Position numbers and translations under genes: made by a program. The notes beneath the pieces were generated by a model. It was given only the letters and a program-made list of their open reading frames with translations, ran no database searches and was not told the DNA's origin. A stretch of 64,000 nucleotides of DNA, from NCBI GenBank assembly GCA_022539475.1, contig VCMS01000139.1:248001-312000 (forward strand), given 5' to 3'. This document shows positions 29,890 through 39,191 of this stretch, piece by piece (position 1 is the stretch's first letter; every line of letters starts with the position of its first letter). This DNA is from Gracilaria domingensis. Taxonomy: Eukaryota; Rhodophyta; Florideophyceae; Gracilariales; Gracilariaceae.

Positions 29890-31845
29890 ATGGCGGCGCG
29901 TACGCGCGTCGCGCGCGTCGCGATCTTGCTCGTCAGTGCCGTCGGGCTGGCCGGCGCTCAGCACCGCTGTGCGCGCCAGTTTGAGCACTCGTCCCGGGAA
30001 CCCTCCGACAGTCCCAACGCCTGTCTTCCGTGTGCCCCGCGTCTGTTCTCGTTCTCCGACCACGCCTTCACCTGCGGCCAGTGTCCGCCCGGCTCTGGCA
30101 TCGATCCGTACGGCCTCCTGTGCGAACGCTGTCGTCCGGGCTTCTTCAAGGCGTCGTACGGCTATGAGCCGTGTCGCCCATGTCCGCCTGGAACGTTTTC
30201 GGGTAAACAAGCCACGGCCTGTCAGAGCTGCCACTCTTCTTTCTTTTCTACCGGCGGAGGATCCATTGCGTCGTGCACCTTCTGTCCGGTCGGTCACTTT
30301 TGGAGAACCGAGCGGGGAAACAAGTACCCGGAGTGCGTCCATTGCCCCCCGGGCGCCACATCTGATGGAAACGCTACGTCATGCCGTCCTTGCCCTCCTG
30401 GCACATATAGTCGCATCGAGCATGACAACACGCAGCGCTGTGTACAATGTCCGCCGGGCACATTTTCGAAGGGGAATACGCCAACCTGCACTTACTGTCG
30501 GCCAGGTACCTATAGTCCCGTGCGCGGCGCACACACTTGTAGCGAGTGCCCTGCACGCAGTCAAGCCTGGGTGCCAGGAATGTCCTTCTGCGTTCCGTAC
30601 TGCGGTCGCGGCACCGTGAAAAATGGCATCCCATGCGTTTGGTGCGACAAGGGATATGGTCGTGATGGAAACTCATGCGTGCCATGTCCGTTTGGAACGC
30701 ACAGCCGTCGATCTATTGCTACTGAATGTACTCAATGCCCCGTTGACATGGTGCCGTACAAAAACGCCACCTCTTGTAAATGTGCCCCGGGTCTACTGTC
30801 TAGGGTGAGTTGGGGCCGTCTCATCTGTCGGCGATGCCTCGACAAGCATTCTCACTCACCAGATGGACGGAATTGTGTTTGTGGACATGGGATGTGGATG
30901 GATGGAAACGGGCGATGTCGATGTTTCCCTGGTCACAAGTACGTCAGCGGACAATGCATCAAGTGTTCATGGCAAGAACTTCGAAACCTATACCATCGTG
31001 GAAATCAATGCGAAAGCTGCGCTCCGGGCGAAGGCGTGTATGATGGGCAATGTCGAAAATGTCCGCCTGGTACTGCTAATGAAAAGGTAAACGTGGCACC
31101 TTGTTACAAATGCCCACCAGGAATGGAGGTCAGACATGGCGCTTGTCGTTGTAAGCCTGGAAGCGAACAAACGGGGCCACACTCTTGTCGCCTTTGTTCG
31201 GCTGGGTCATTCTCTGATGATCTCTATGAAGATTGCACTGAGTGCGGACCGGGCTACTACTCGCCCTATGCTGGGGCGTCGGCATGCAAAAAGTGTCCAT
31301 TCTGGTTAACCTCCTGGTTTGGGGCCAGAAACTGCCGACGACATTGTCCAAGACACTCATATATGGTGGATGGGAAGTGTGTCTGTCAACCGGGGCTCTA
31401 TTGGGATGGATGGCGGTGTCGGTATTGCTCGTATGGGCGAATGGCGGACAAGAGCGGTCTAAAATGTAAATGTAGTGCTGGGCGGGGTTGGGCTAATGGC
31501 CGCTGCGTGCTGTGTCCTGCTGGGACATATAGCAGGGGGGAAGAGTGTATCAAATGCGCTCCTGGTGAGTATAGTCGACTCGCAACGCCTTGGAGTTGCT
31601 CCAGGTGTCCTCCAGGTACAGAAAGTCTGGAGTGGGGAGCAAAATATTGTACAGCAAAGTGTGGATTTGGGTGGTTTCGGGACTTGGATGGCAAATGCAC
31701 GAGTTGCCCGAAAGGAACGTTCGTGGAGAACAGAAGATGTAAGAGTTGTGCTGAGGGGTTAGTTTCGCCTGGGGGTTGGACAGCAACTTGCGTTGCCTGC
31801 CCATCTGGTAAGAAGCCTGATGGGGCCCAGGGCGCGTGTGTATAG
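29890..31845 (+). CDS. Secreted multi-repeat Cys-rich protein (ephrin-receptor-like / GCC2-GCC3 type)
   Basis: 651 residues from the ATG at 29890, which opens a signal peptide (MAARTRVARVAILLVSAVGLAGA); the much longer open frame upstream is GC-rich artefact. The rest is at least ten Cys modules of the form CPPGTxS…C…C, for example CPPGTFSGKQATACQSC, CPPGATSDGNATSCRPC, CPPGTYS, CAPGEYSRLATPWSCSRC, as in the ephrin-receptor-like (GCC2/GCC3) repeat family. A middle part (about 260-480) has EGF-like spacing (GRNCVCGHGMWMDGNGRCRC). No transmembrane helix or kinase follows, so it is an extracellular, disulfide-rich protein, possibly a matrix or adhesion molecule. Single exon, open over its full length. 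Confidence 0.85.
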   Translation: MAARTRVARVAILLVSAVGLAGAQHRCARQFEHSSREPSDSPNACLPCAPRLFSFSDHAFTCGQCPPGSGIDPYGLLCERCRPGFFKASYGYEPCRPCPPGTFSGKQATACQSCHSSFFSTGGGSIASCTFCPVGHFWRTERGNKYPECVHCPPGATSDGNATSCRPCPPGTYSRIEHDNTQRCVQCPPGTFSKGNTPTCTYCRPGTYSPVRGAHTCSECPARSQAWVPGMSFCVPYCGRGTVKNGIPCVWCDKGYGRDGNSCVPCPFGTHSRRSIATECTQCPVDMVPYKNATSCKCAPGLLSRVSWGRLICRRCLDKHSHSPDGRNCVCGHGMWMDGNGRCRCFPGHKYVSGQCIKCSWQELRNLYHRGNQCESCAPGEGVYDGQCRKCPPGTANEKVNVAPCYKCPPGMEVRHGACRCKPGSEQTGPHSCRLCSAGSFSDDLYEDCTECGPGYYSPYAGASACKKCPFWLTSWFGARNCRRHCPRHSYMVDGKCVCQPGLYWDGWRCRYCSYGRMADKSGLKCKCSAGRGWANGRCVLCPAGTYSRGEECIKCAPGEYSRLATPWSCSRCPPGTESLEWGAKYCTAKCGFGWFRDLDGKCTSCPKGTFVENRRCKSCAEGLVSPGGWTATCVACPSGKKPDGAQGACV

Positions 31846-32586
31846 GGGATTCAATAAGGAGGTTAATGCTCTGACCAAGGCGGCCCTCTTCGATTTCGTG
31901 TATCTATCTTGAGCAGTTTTGTGACATGCAGATGTTTTCGATCTCTGTTATCCTACTGAGCCCTGGCAAAAGTGGTAGGGTAGATACTTGAAATCTAAAA
32001 CGTCATGTTCAGCATTCCTCTTTCATGTTCATGTCACGTCGAGCTCTCATTTTGCCGGTCTTGAGCTTGGTGAAAGTGGCTGCCGCGTGCAGAACCCAGA
32101 ATTTGATGCGCATGCGTACCCGAAAAACGCGCGCGAACGGGTCAACGTACTGTACCCTCGTGTAGGTCCGACTTTTTGTTGGCAATACCCTCTTCGGCTC
32201 GTACTGCGGAAGTATCGTCCTATCTCTGATCTCTACGTAGCGAGGCGCATTGATATCATTCGGATGGCAACCTGCAAACTCTCGAATCCTCCAGACCAAA
32301 AGCCATACTTGTCAGTGGCGAGAATTGGCTACGATGGGGCAATGCCGAGTTGAGCATTGCGGAGTGGAACCGTCTGCGACCATGCGATTCTTGCTAAGCA
32401 TCAAGCATCATACCTCACAAGCCTTACGTATCAAGATCAATAGCTAACCATGGCGGCTTCCATTGTCAGGACTTTCTCGTGATCAGGATGTCTTGCCTGC
32501 TCCCCGCCGTGCTCTACGTAGCATGTTTCTGCATCCGTGCACAACCTTAGCCAAAAACGCCCAAACCGGGCTCGTCTACTCTGCTT
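31846..32586. other. Intergenic, no gene recognised
   Basis: Open frames here have no recognisable family. It ends with the TATA box of the Kunitz gene. Confidence 0.5.
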
Positions 32587-32592
32587 TATAAA
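32587..32592 (+). promoter_or_regulatory. TATA box of the Kunitz-domain gene
   Basis: TATAAA (in CTTTATAAATCG), 50 bp before the ATG at 32637, giving a leader of about 20 nt. Confidence 0.6.
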
Positions 32593-32636
32593 TCGTTCTC
32601 TCCCCCACTGCTCGAGATAGAGAACCGTACGCAAGA

Positions 32637-33448
32637 ATGTTGCTGCCGTATTTGACTTTCTCCGCAACTCTTGGCGTGCTTGCCGCGTTGGAATTTCAAA
32701 CTCTAGAGGGCTCAGTTGCTCTCACAGCACAATGCAAGTTTGCAGCGCCTCCAATGACCATAGCTCGTTGCCGACAAACAGCTGTTGGATGGTGGTATGA
32801 TCCGCAGACACAGGTAAGCGTTCCTTTTCACTGCGTGACGGGGTTTCTAGGACAGTACGAACCTGGTCGCATATGTTTTCTAGCCTCATGTTCTTACTGA
32901 CTTTCGTATGCGTAGTCATGTACTATATCGGAGTCATGCCAAGCGCCCCCATTCGTTACTCGGAAGGAATGCCTCGCTGCATGTCGTCCTAATCCCTGCC
33001 TTCAAAAACCGGTTACTGGTCCTTGTCGAGCCCGGAGGATTGGCTTCTTCTTTCAACGAGGTCGTTGTAAACCTTTTGTATGGGGTGGCTGCCGTGGGTA
33101 CGTTCCATTTGGGTCGCTCTCGGAATGTCGCCATCGTTGTAAGAACAAACCCCGTGCAAACTTTCTAGGGTTTGACCAGCGTTGCGGCTTGCAATCAGAG
33201 CGCTCTGCGGTTTGCGCCTCCGGCAAGATGTTCATGGAGGCTTTCTTCTATAACCCATATCTTTTGGTACGTCCTATAGCTCGTATTTGTTTCGTTCGTT
33301 CTTTACGAGCGTGAACCTCACACTAACACTTGTCTCTCAGACCTGTGAGCAGGGGATATGGAAGGGTTGCAGTGACTCAGAACCTTTCTTTAGTATCAGC
33401 GAGTGTAACAACGCCTGCATACCAAAATCATTGGTAGTGTCTAAGTAA
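32637..33448 (+). CDS. Secreted triple Kunitz/BPTI-domain protein, three exons
   Basis: Exons 32637-32813, 32916-33266 and 33341-33448; both introns are GT-AG (102 and 74 bp) and phase 0. The spliced product is 211 residues: signal peptide (about 1-18), then three Kunitz-type domains at Cys33-82, Cys87-134 and Cys149-202. Domain 2 is the clearest: GPCRARRIGFFFQRGRC, then KPFVWGGC and ECRHRC, with BPTI-like spacing x8, x13, x7, x11, x3. The P1 position after the second Cys is Arg97, suggesting inhibition of trypsin-like proteases. Domain 1 keeps WWYDPQTQSC and ECLAAC; domain 3 keeps FFYNPYLLTC, EQGIWKGC and ECNNAC. Domains 1 and 3 have unusual loop lengths and may not inhibit. Both introns fall one residue before the third Cys of their domain. 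Neighbours include secreted proteases and the Cys-rich family. Confidence 0.85.
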
Positions 33449-33933
33449 TTGCGTAACTTTGCAATCTTTCGAGTAAGTTCGGCGTTCGTCTAGTATTACA
33501 TGTCAAACTGGCTAACTGCCGTACCAGGTTTCCTCTCCTGGCAAGGCATCAGCTGAGAGCCGCGTGCATATAGTTAACTGTGTCTAACCCCAGCAAAACA
33601 TAAAACATCATGTCATGATACCGAATACGAAGCTCATCTGCGGAAAACTCATAGTGGTGCCCCCTCCCCTCCCCCGCTTTCAACCAGCAACAATGAATTG
33701 TACCGATAATCCGAGCTCTTTGATTATTTAAGAGCTCAAGAAGCCAGAACTTATGATATCATTTTACTCTCCTAACTTTGCATTATCCACAGAAGATTGC
33801 AATACTACAACTTTCGAAAAAAAGTTCGCTGGCGGCACTCACGCCTATACGAGTTAACAATGGCTTCTATCGTTTTTATCTCTATCCAACCCTTCTTGTT
33901 CATGCTCAAACATCTTGCACTTCGTGAATAACT
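33449..33933. other. Intergenic, no gene recognised
   Basis: Short AT-balanced spacer between the Kunitz gene and Cys-rich family gene B. No clear TATA box was found. Confidence 0.5.
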
Positions 33934-35265
33934 ATGGCAATACGCCTCTTCCTCGGGCTCCTCCTCTTCTTTCCAATTCTCCAATCAACACCACTTCCAT
34001 GTACGACAGTGACCATGGTAATACGCGAACAGTTCGATAGATTTGTCAACTTGCAAAGGCGAGGAGTCCCAACGAATTTCGTAATGACCTTCTATTCGGC
34101 CTACATTACTAGTTTGGATCATTTTGTTGCTGAGGTATTCCCCTATGAAAAGGCATTGGGACCAGTATGTCTGAATGAGATTGAGCTAGGAGCCTTTCAT
34201 GCGTTTGAAAACAGTTCATTAGTCTACGGTGAAATCGAAAAGTTGCACAGTATCGACCCACAACTGTTTTACTTACCTCCGAGTATGCTTCCAGATTCTG
34301 AACTAATGCCTTTCACACATGACGAGCAGTCTCTTGTGGACGGTGCGTGGGATTTCACGTTGGAGGCACTCGAAGATCCTCCCAGCGCAATTGTGGAAAC
34401 AGTTCGGAGTGTTCTGCCACCAGGACTCAAAGTGCTCTATGATCCTGAGGCGCAGATCGTCTGTCAACGATTTCTTTCGTTTAAACAAGGTATTCCGGAG
34501 TTCAAGTTGGTAACATCAAATTATTTCATTGCCGACGTAGTGGCCAAGGTTATTCGGTTATATCTGCTAGGCGTTTCCAATGATTCCTGCCTCGGTATTC
34601 TTCAGCACGCTGTTGCGTTTGTCTTCAACGGAATTCGTTGTGAACGAGTTCAAAATGAGCAGTTGAAGGTGAGTCTGGTTTATCTCTCATTTTACAACGA
34701 AGCATTCCGCTCCCATACTTCCTCGAAGGACGTGTCCAGTGTTCCCGCAATTCCTGTTTCACTTGTACAAGACTTGCTGGATGATGATATTCGTATTCTT
34801 TCCAGTTTTCATAGCTGGGGTCGGTTGGAGCACATCTTTTACGATGGTGCCGCGATGCGCAAAGTTCACATATCTGAAAAGATCTTCTCGAAAGAGATAT
34901 TGACAAACATAACGGATTCGCTCTCGATATCACTTCCTCTTTCCCCTTCTCCTGAAGCCGACGCAGAGAAGGATACGGAGCTGAAATTAACCCAAACTTC
35001 CTTCCGATCCACATATACATGCTCAGAAGCTTACTATGCACACCCTTCTCCTCCGGCAACCAGTATGGGTGAGTGCTGCGCTGATATCTGCCTTGACCAA
35101 GCGCTATACCAGTCGGTTGGAATCAGCTCCACCTCAGAATGTTGTGGGTTCTGCAACGAGGCGTCATGTCCGCTGGACGAAACGAACCCATTAAGTCAGC
35201 TAGCGCCTATCCATCTGGAACCATACGGATATGTCCCCCCTACCACCACCCCTATTGACATCTAA
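33934..35265 (+). CDS. Secreted Cys-rich family protein B (undescribed paralogous family)
   Basis: 443 residues, single exon; paralogue of the gene at 19231-20535. The signal peptide is residues 1-18 (MAIRLFLGLLLFFPILQS). Shared blocks are LQRRGVPTNFV (cf. ERRGLPQSFV), LPPGLKVLYDPE (cf. LPDGLTFFFDPK), LQHAVAFVFNGIRCER (cf. LKHCVAFVFSACRAYR), FYNEAFRS (cf. FYKEAVRV), PAIPVSLV (cf. PQIPLRLI), and the C-terminal module ECCADIC…ECCGFCNEASC with identical spacing CC-x3-C-x16-CC-x2-C-x4-C, then EPYGYVP and a terminal PI. Overall identity is low, so the duplication is old while the Cys pattern is kept. Several N-x-S/T sequons. No enzymatic signature. Function unknown; extracellular or vacuolar. Confidence 0.82.
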   Translation: MAIRLFLGLLLFFPILQSTPLPCTTVTMVIREQFDRFVNLQRRGVPTNFVMTFYSAYITSLDHFVAEVFPYEKALGPVCLNEIELGAFHAFENSSLVYGEIEKLHSIDPQLFYLPPSMLPDSELMPFTHDEQSLVDGAWDFTLEALEDPPSAIVETVRSVLPPGLKVLYDPEAQIVCQRFLSFKQGIPEFKLVTSNYFIADVVAKVIRLYLLGVSNDSCLGILQHAVAFVFNGIRCERVQNEQLKVSLVYLSFYNEAFRSHTSSKDVSSVPAIPVSLVQDLLDDDIRILSSFHSWGRLEHIFYDGAAMRKVHISEKIFSKEILTNITDSLSISLPLSPSPEADAEKDTELKLTQTSFRSTYTCSEAYYAHPSPPATSMGECCADICLDQALYQSVGISSTSECCGFCNEASCPLDETNPLSQLAPIHLEPYGYVPPTTTPIDI

Positions 35266-36577
35266 CTGGTATTCATACCTCTTGGAAAGCAATCATTCAA
35301 CTTCGTGCCGGCGTTTTATCTCGCACGCAGCCGTGATCTTTGCTGTGCTCAAGTTGTGTAAACACTGTTAAAGGTGGTGTATCGGGGGTTTGCATATATC
35401 AAGCAAGTACAATTCACATCCTCAGAAACGGGTCAACTTTTTGTTGCGTGTTGGACTCTGTTCGCTGGTGCCAACTCTCAACAATGCAGGATCTCCTTTA
35501 TCTCCTACTAGATGCTCTACGTCATTCATCACGTTCGTGTGGCACGTTTGAGGTACTTCTCAATCCTGGCAGAAGCAGAAGCGATGCCATCGGTAGCTCT
35601 TTAGACAATCGGTCGTGCGTTGAGAGGACGCCAAAAAGTAAATTTCATGAGCCACCCTGTGACGTTTGCGCGGAAGACTCGAGCTGTAAAGCGTTCGCAG
35701 GTTTCGCTCATGGTTGAATTAATCTACATGATTATCTACAATCCACGTCGTTCTACTCTGAAACTGTCCCTGAGCCGTTCTGCACGGCCAACTGATTCAA
35801 ACACCAAGTTGATGTGGTGAAACTTGCTTTCCTCCTCTAATCGAAGTACATACTACAACATACAGGCAACATACAGGCTAAAGTTCAGCTTTCTTTGCAT
35901 TTTTTTAGCCCAATGAGTGTCGCACGGATGCTTCGAGTAAGCTTGGGTTAAAGCATAGAGAAGTGTGATACTAGTTACTTGGCAGCCTTCTCTGCTCAAC
36001 CTCCGCGTTACGAGTATCGCGCGCTTTCGTAAAAAGGATCTCTCGCTGTGCTGAAAAGCAGAGGAAAGAGGCCCTGGTTAATGTCAAAACACACACACAC
36101 ACACACACACTCACACACTCACACACACAACTTCTTCGTTGTTGTAGCCACACTTCTTATTCGCCCTCGATGGCTTTTTCATGTGATGTCTGCTTCGGTC
36201 CAATCGCTCAAAGTATAAACGAGTATCTACTGCTGTGGACTTAACAGCGTAGAATCTCATCTGATGAGGAACAGACTCATTGCCCCTCGATTGGCCCCCA
36301 TTGGCATGTACTTGTACACGCCCACATACGTGTAAACCTATTCAATGTTTCCCAACTTCGGACTTCACCATCACGCATTCAAGAGCAACCAAACATGGCG
36401 AGAGAGAGAAGGATAGAAGGACTCTCCTGGTATCTATTAGATACTATCTAAGTCACCACAGCACTGCTTCATTGTCTTCGAATTGTTTTGGTGCAAACAA
36501 CGCTGCTGATTGCTAATCAGGAGTTCGGAACAGAACGGATCATACTCCCCCTCACCGGGCTCATCCCACCTCCAAAG
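35266..36577. other. Intergenic with (CA)n microsatellite
   Basis: A CA/CACT dinucleotide repeat occupies 36088-36129. A 125-codon open frame at 35340-35717 with several Cys has no recognised relatives and weak start context, so it is not called. Confidence 0.5.
36088..36129. repeat. (CA)n microsatellite
   Basis: About 42 bp of ACACAC with three T interruptions. Confidence 0.85.
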
Positions 36578-37210
36578 ATGACTTCCATGAGCTACTACCT
36601 CTCCGATGTAGCTTACGCCACAGTCATTCTACATGCTCAAAAACACCCGACAAACATAATCGGTGTGCTAATAGGAGCAATCAACGCAGAACGCGTTGAT
36701 GTTGACATGGCACTGCCTCTGATCCACTCTGATCTCACAATGTTCACATCGCCAATGCATGAGATGTCTTTGCTGTTAAGCGAACAAAAGGCGCGTCAAA
36801 ATAGGAAGCAAATCGTTGGGATTTACTATTCAAACGCACTTATCGACGATACAAGCATTGCTGAGATTCCTACCCTTGTTGCGAACGCCGTTCAAACACG
36901 AATGGGAGGCACATGTCTTCTCATGATCGACGCGAAGAACCTGTCAAATGACATACGAAAAGAACGACATGCGTTCCGCGTGTTCGTTAGAAACGGTGAA
37001 GTAAGCGGCACTTGGGGCAGAAGTGAAGTGAGTCATGACACGCTGCATGTGTCTGATCGCGCATTGAAACTGGTTGACGCGCTCATTGATGGATCGATTC
37101 TGAGGAATGAGCACCTGCTTCTGGCTGACTTTGAGGATCATTGTAATGATCCAAGTGCAGACTGGATGAACGTTAAACTCAACTCTCGCTTAAATTCGCT
37201 ACAGTTGTGA
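36578..37210 (+). CDS. ER membrane protein complex subunit 8/9 (EMC8/EMC9 family)
   Basis: 210 residues from the ATG at 36578; the family begins just before SDVAYATVILHAQKHPTNIIG, so the 30 codons upstream are not needed. Soluble MPN-like subunit of the EMC, the ER insertase for tail-anchored and multipass membrane proteins, on the cytosolic face. Matching features: N-terminal HA-KHP segment; GVLIGAI; ADxxPLxH-like stretch (DMALPLIHSDLTMF); QIVGIYYSNALIDD (family IAGYYQAN); a hydrophobic strand CLLMIDAKNL; and the C-terminal LLLADFEDHCNDPSADWMN (family LVDFDNHLDDIRNDW). The JAMM metal motif is absent, as usual for EMC8/9. Single exon. Confidence 0.85.
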   Translation: MTSMSYYLSDVAYATVILHAQKHPTNIIGVLIGAINAERVDVDMALPLIHSDLTMFTSPMHEMSLLLSEQKARQNRKQIVGIYYSNALIDDTSIAEIPTLVANAVQTRMGGTCLLMIDAKNLSNDIRKERHAFRVFVRNGEVSGTWGRSEVSHDTLHVSDRALKLVDALIDGSILRNEHLLLADFEDHCNDPSADWMNVKLNSRLNSLQL

Positions 37211-37257
37211 GCAACTCGGTGAGAATGCTTTCTAGAAACAGGACCTAGATCCATGAA

Positions 37258-37452
37258 TTGGTGCATTGGTGCTTTCGAGGCCAAACTGAGCAACCCGAAG
37301 GTGAAACCGGTTTATCTACGATTCTAAAGAGTGAAGCGTTCCGTTTTCATATTCCTCCGAATTGCGTGTCCAGCTTTCCCATGGAGTTCCTGTCACTTTT
37401 CCTGGACGTATTGGATGACAACATTCGTATTCTATCTAACTGTCACAACTAA
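37258..37452 (+). pseudogene. Relic of the secreted Cys-rich family (middle part only)
   Basis: The 64-codon frame aligns to residues ~235-290 of family protein B: KSEAFRFHI…SSFPMEFLSLFLD and VLDDNIRILSNCHN against NEAFRSHT…SSVPAIPVSLVQD and LLDDDIRILSSFHS. No signal peptide, N-terminal body or Cys module is present and a stop follows, so it is a fragment left by duplication and decay. It lies 2 kb downstream of protein B on the same strand, just after EMC8/9. Confidence 0.65.
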
Positions 37453-38324
37453 GGTGTACATGGGCACAAGCTGGTTGCCCCTTGTATCAGCGGTAACGTA
37501 GGAGCATGGTTTGCTGGAGACTTGTGATATCAGAGTCTGAGAGCCTCAGAAGAGTTCTGGGAGGAACGGGACTGGTAGTCATATGAACTGCAGAACAAAT
37601 TCTGTTAAGCTTCGTAATCATGAATGTGTAGGTTCTACGTGTACCAGCATGGGTACGGAGGGCTTAGGGGACAAACCAACAATATTTGCTCTGCCAACAC
37701 ACAAGACCAGTATAAGAACTGTGATAACAGATAGAAGAGTATGCCACGATGACCGACAATGACAAATTGAGAGAGCAGAGTGGTACTGGTTCTCTACGGA
37801 ATCATCACCATCCATCTTCAATATATGAGCGGCTTGCACTGGACTCTTCCCAACATGCTAATTTCCTGTTCTATATGGTTTTATGCGTATTCTTTCTCGC
37901 TTGCTGAGTGCAAGGCACCCGTAGATCACAGCACAGCATGGAGCACATAACGAAGTACATGTACTGTTCTTATTATCGGCACATTTGTTCTCGGTCGAGC
38001 CTGTCGATAGACGTGGACAATGATTTGGCTATTGAATGTGCTGTGTCATCGATATGTGAAACTATTTACTTGGTCGCGGAGATGTGGCCCAGTTGCTTAT
38101 CCATAGCATGCAACTTTTTGAATGTCAGCGTCATCACGAAATGTCCCGATTGACATCGACCTGTGAGGACCCCATGGGGAAAGTGTTGCTTCACTGATGG
38201 ACAGAAAAATCCAGTTGCTTTATATGGAACTCCCAAAGGAGTTAGCTGATCTTCGGAAACTCATTGTCAGAAGCAGAGCGTTCCTTCTTTTGTTAAGCCA
38301 ATTTCTTCGCATCCGTATTGAGAC
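37453..38324. other. Intergenic, no gene recognised
   Basis: TATAT at about 38220 may serve the GH16 gene, 105 bp downstream. Otherwise nothing supported. Confidence 0.5.
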
Positions 38325-39191
38325 ATGGTGATTCGCATGGAGATTCCTCGTCTGGACCATGACCCAGATAAAAACAGTCCGTTTGCTCCACCGCCGAATT
38401 ATGTGAAGCCAAGCAGAGGAAAACGTTGGGAGAAAGATTGGGAGATGTCAGATGAATTTGACAAAGTTCGCGGTGCCTGGGGTCGCCGTAGTCGATGGCT
38501 ACGCTACCATCCGAATTGGGCTGGGCGTGGGATAGGGTGGTTCAGCCATAGAAATGTGTACATTGAACGCGGTTCACTGTTCCTGGTAAGCAGAGAAGAG
38601 CAACCAAGCGACGAAGTATTGCGCGTAATGAATCGCGATAGGCGTCTGCTAGGGTACCGGAGGTATTCTACAGCTTTCATTAGGACTCGAGCGAAGAGGA
38701 GGTATGGGTATTTTGAAATCTACTGCAAGATGATGGACTCAGCTATTAGTTCAGCTTTTTGGTTTGGAAGGAAGCGAGACTTTGAGATTGACGTGTTTGA
38801 GTACTCCACTAGCCAAAAACGACCAACGAGCGGAAGAGAATTCAAGAACTTGTTCATGATGAACACACATGTATTCACTGGCCCAAGGGACGAGGATGAC
38901 ATTGCAAGCCCCATGGAAGTGGACGTTGGGCGAGACTTGAGCCAGGAAAGGGTAAAAGTGGGTCTCTTGTGGACTAAGGAACGTATCGTGTGGTATTTAA
39001 ACGACGTTAAAGTACGCGAAAAGCCGAATACGGACTGGCACAGCAAACTGCACTTACAAATGGATTCGGAAGTGTTTGCTGATTGGTTTGGTCTTCCTGG
39101 GGAGTACGGGGACAACAATCTTCCCGACAGAAAGCAGTCGACGCGATTTGAAATACTGTATGTTCGAAGCTACCGCATGGTTAATAAGTAA
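38325..39191 (+). CDS. Glycoside hydrolase family 16 enzyme, galactanase-like
   Basis: 288 residues. A retaining beta-glycanase fold (beta-jelly roll). The active site is FEIDVFEY with nucleophile Glu154, assisting Asp156 and acid/base Glu159. Family strands include DWEMSDEFDKV near the N-terminus, SHRNVYIERGSLFL, and RRYGYFEIYCKMM…SSAFWFG just before the active site. The long insert between strands and the EIDVFE form resemble marine agarase/porphyranase/carrageenase-type GH16 more than laminarinases (from memory of the family). No signal peptide is seen at either ATG (38325 or four codons later), unlike expectation for a wall enzyme; an unseen 5' exon or a non-classical location is possible. 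All catalytic residues are intact. Confidence 0.85.
   Translation: MVIRMEIPRLDHDPDKNSPFAPPPNYVKPSRGKRWEKDWEMSDEFDKVRGAWGRRSRWLRYHPNWAGRGIGWFSHRNVYIERGSLFLVSREEQPSDEVLRVMNRDRRLLGYRRYSTAFIRTRAKRRYGYFEIYCKMMDSAISSAFWFGRKRDFEIDVFEYSTSQKRPTSGREFKNLFMMNTHVFTGPRDEDDIASPMEVDVGRDLSQERVKVGLLWTKERIVWYLNDVKVREKPNTDWHSKLHLQMDSEVFADWFGLPGEYGDNNLPDRKQSTRFEILYVRSYRMVNK

Noticed and set aside
33139-33168. A possible 30-bp intron (GTAAGA…CTAG) inside exon 2 of the Kunitz gene
   Set aside because: Removing it brings an immediate stop; reading through keeps domain 3 in frame.
35340-35717. 125-codon Cys-containing frame after Cys-rich family protein B
   Set aside because: The Cys spacing does not fit the family or any known module and the start context is poor.
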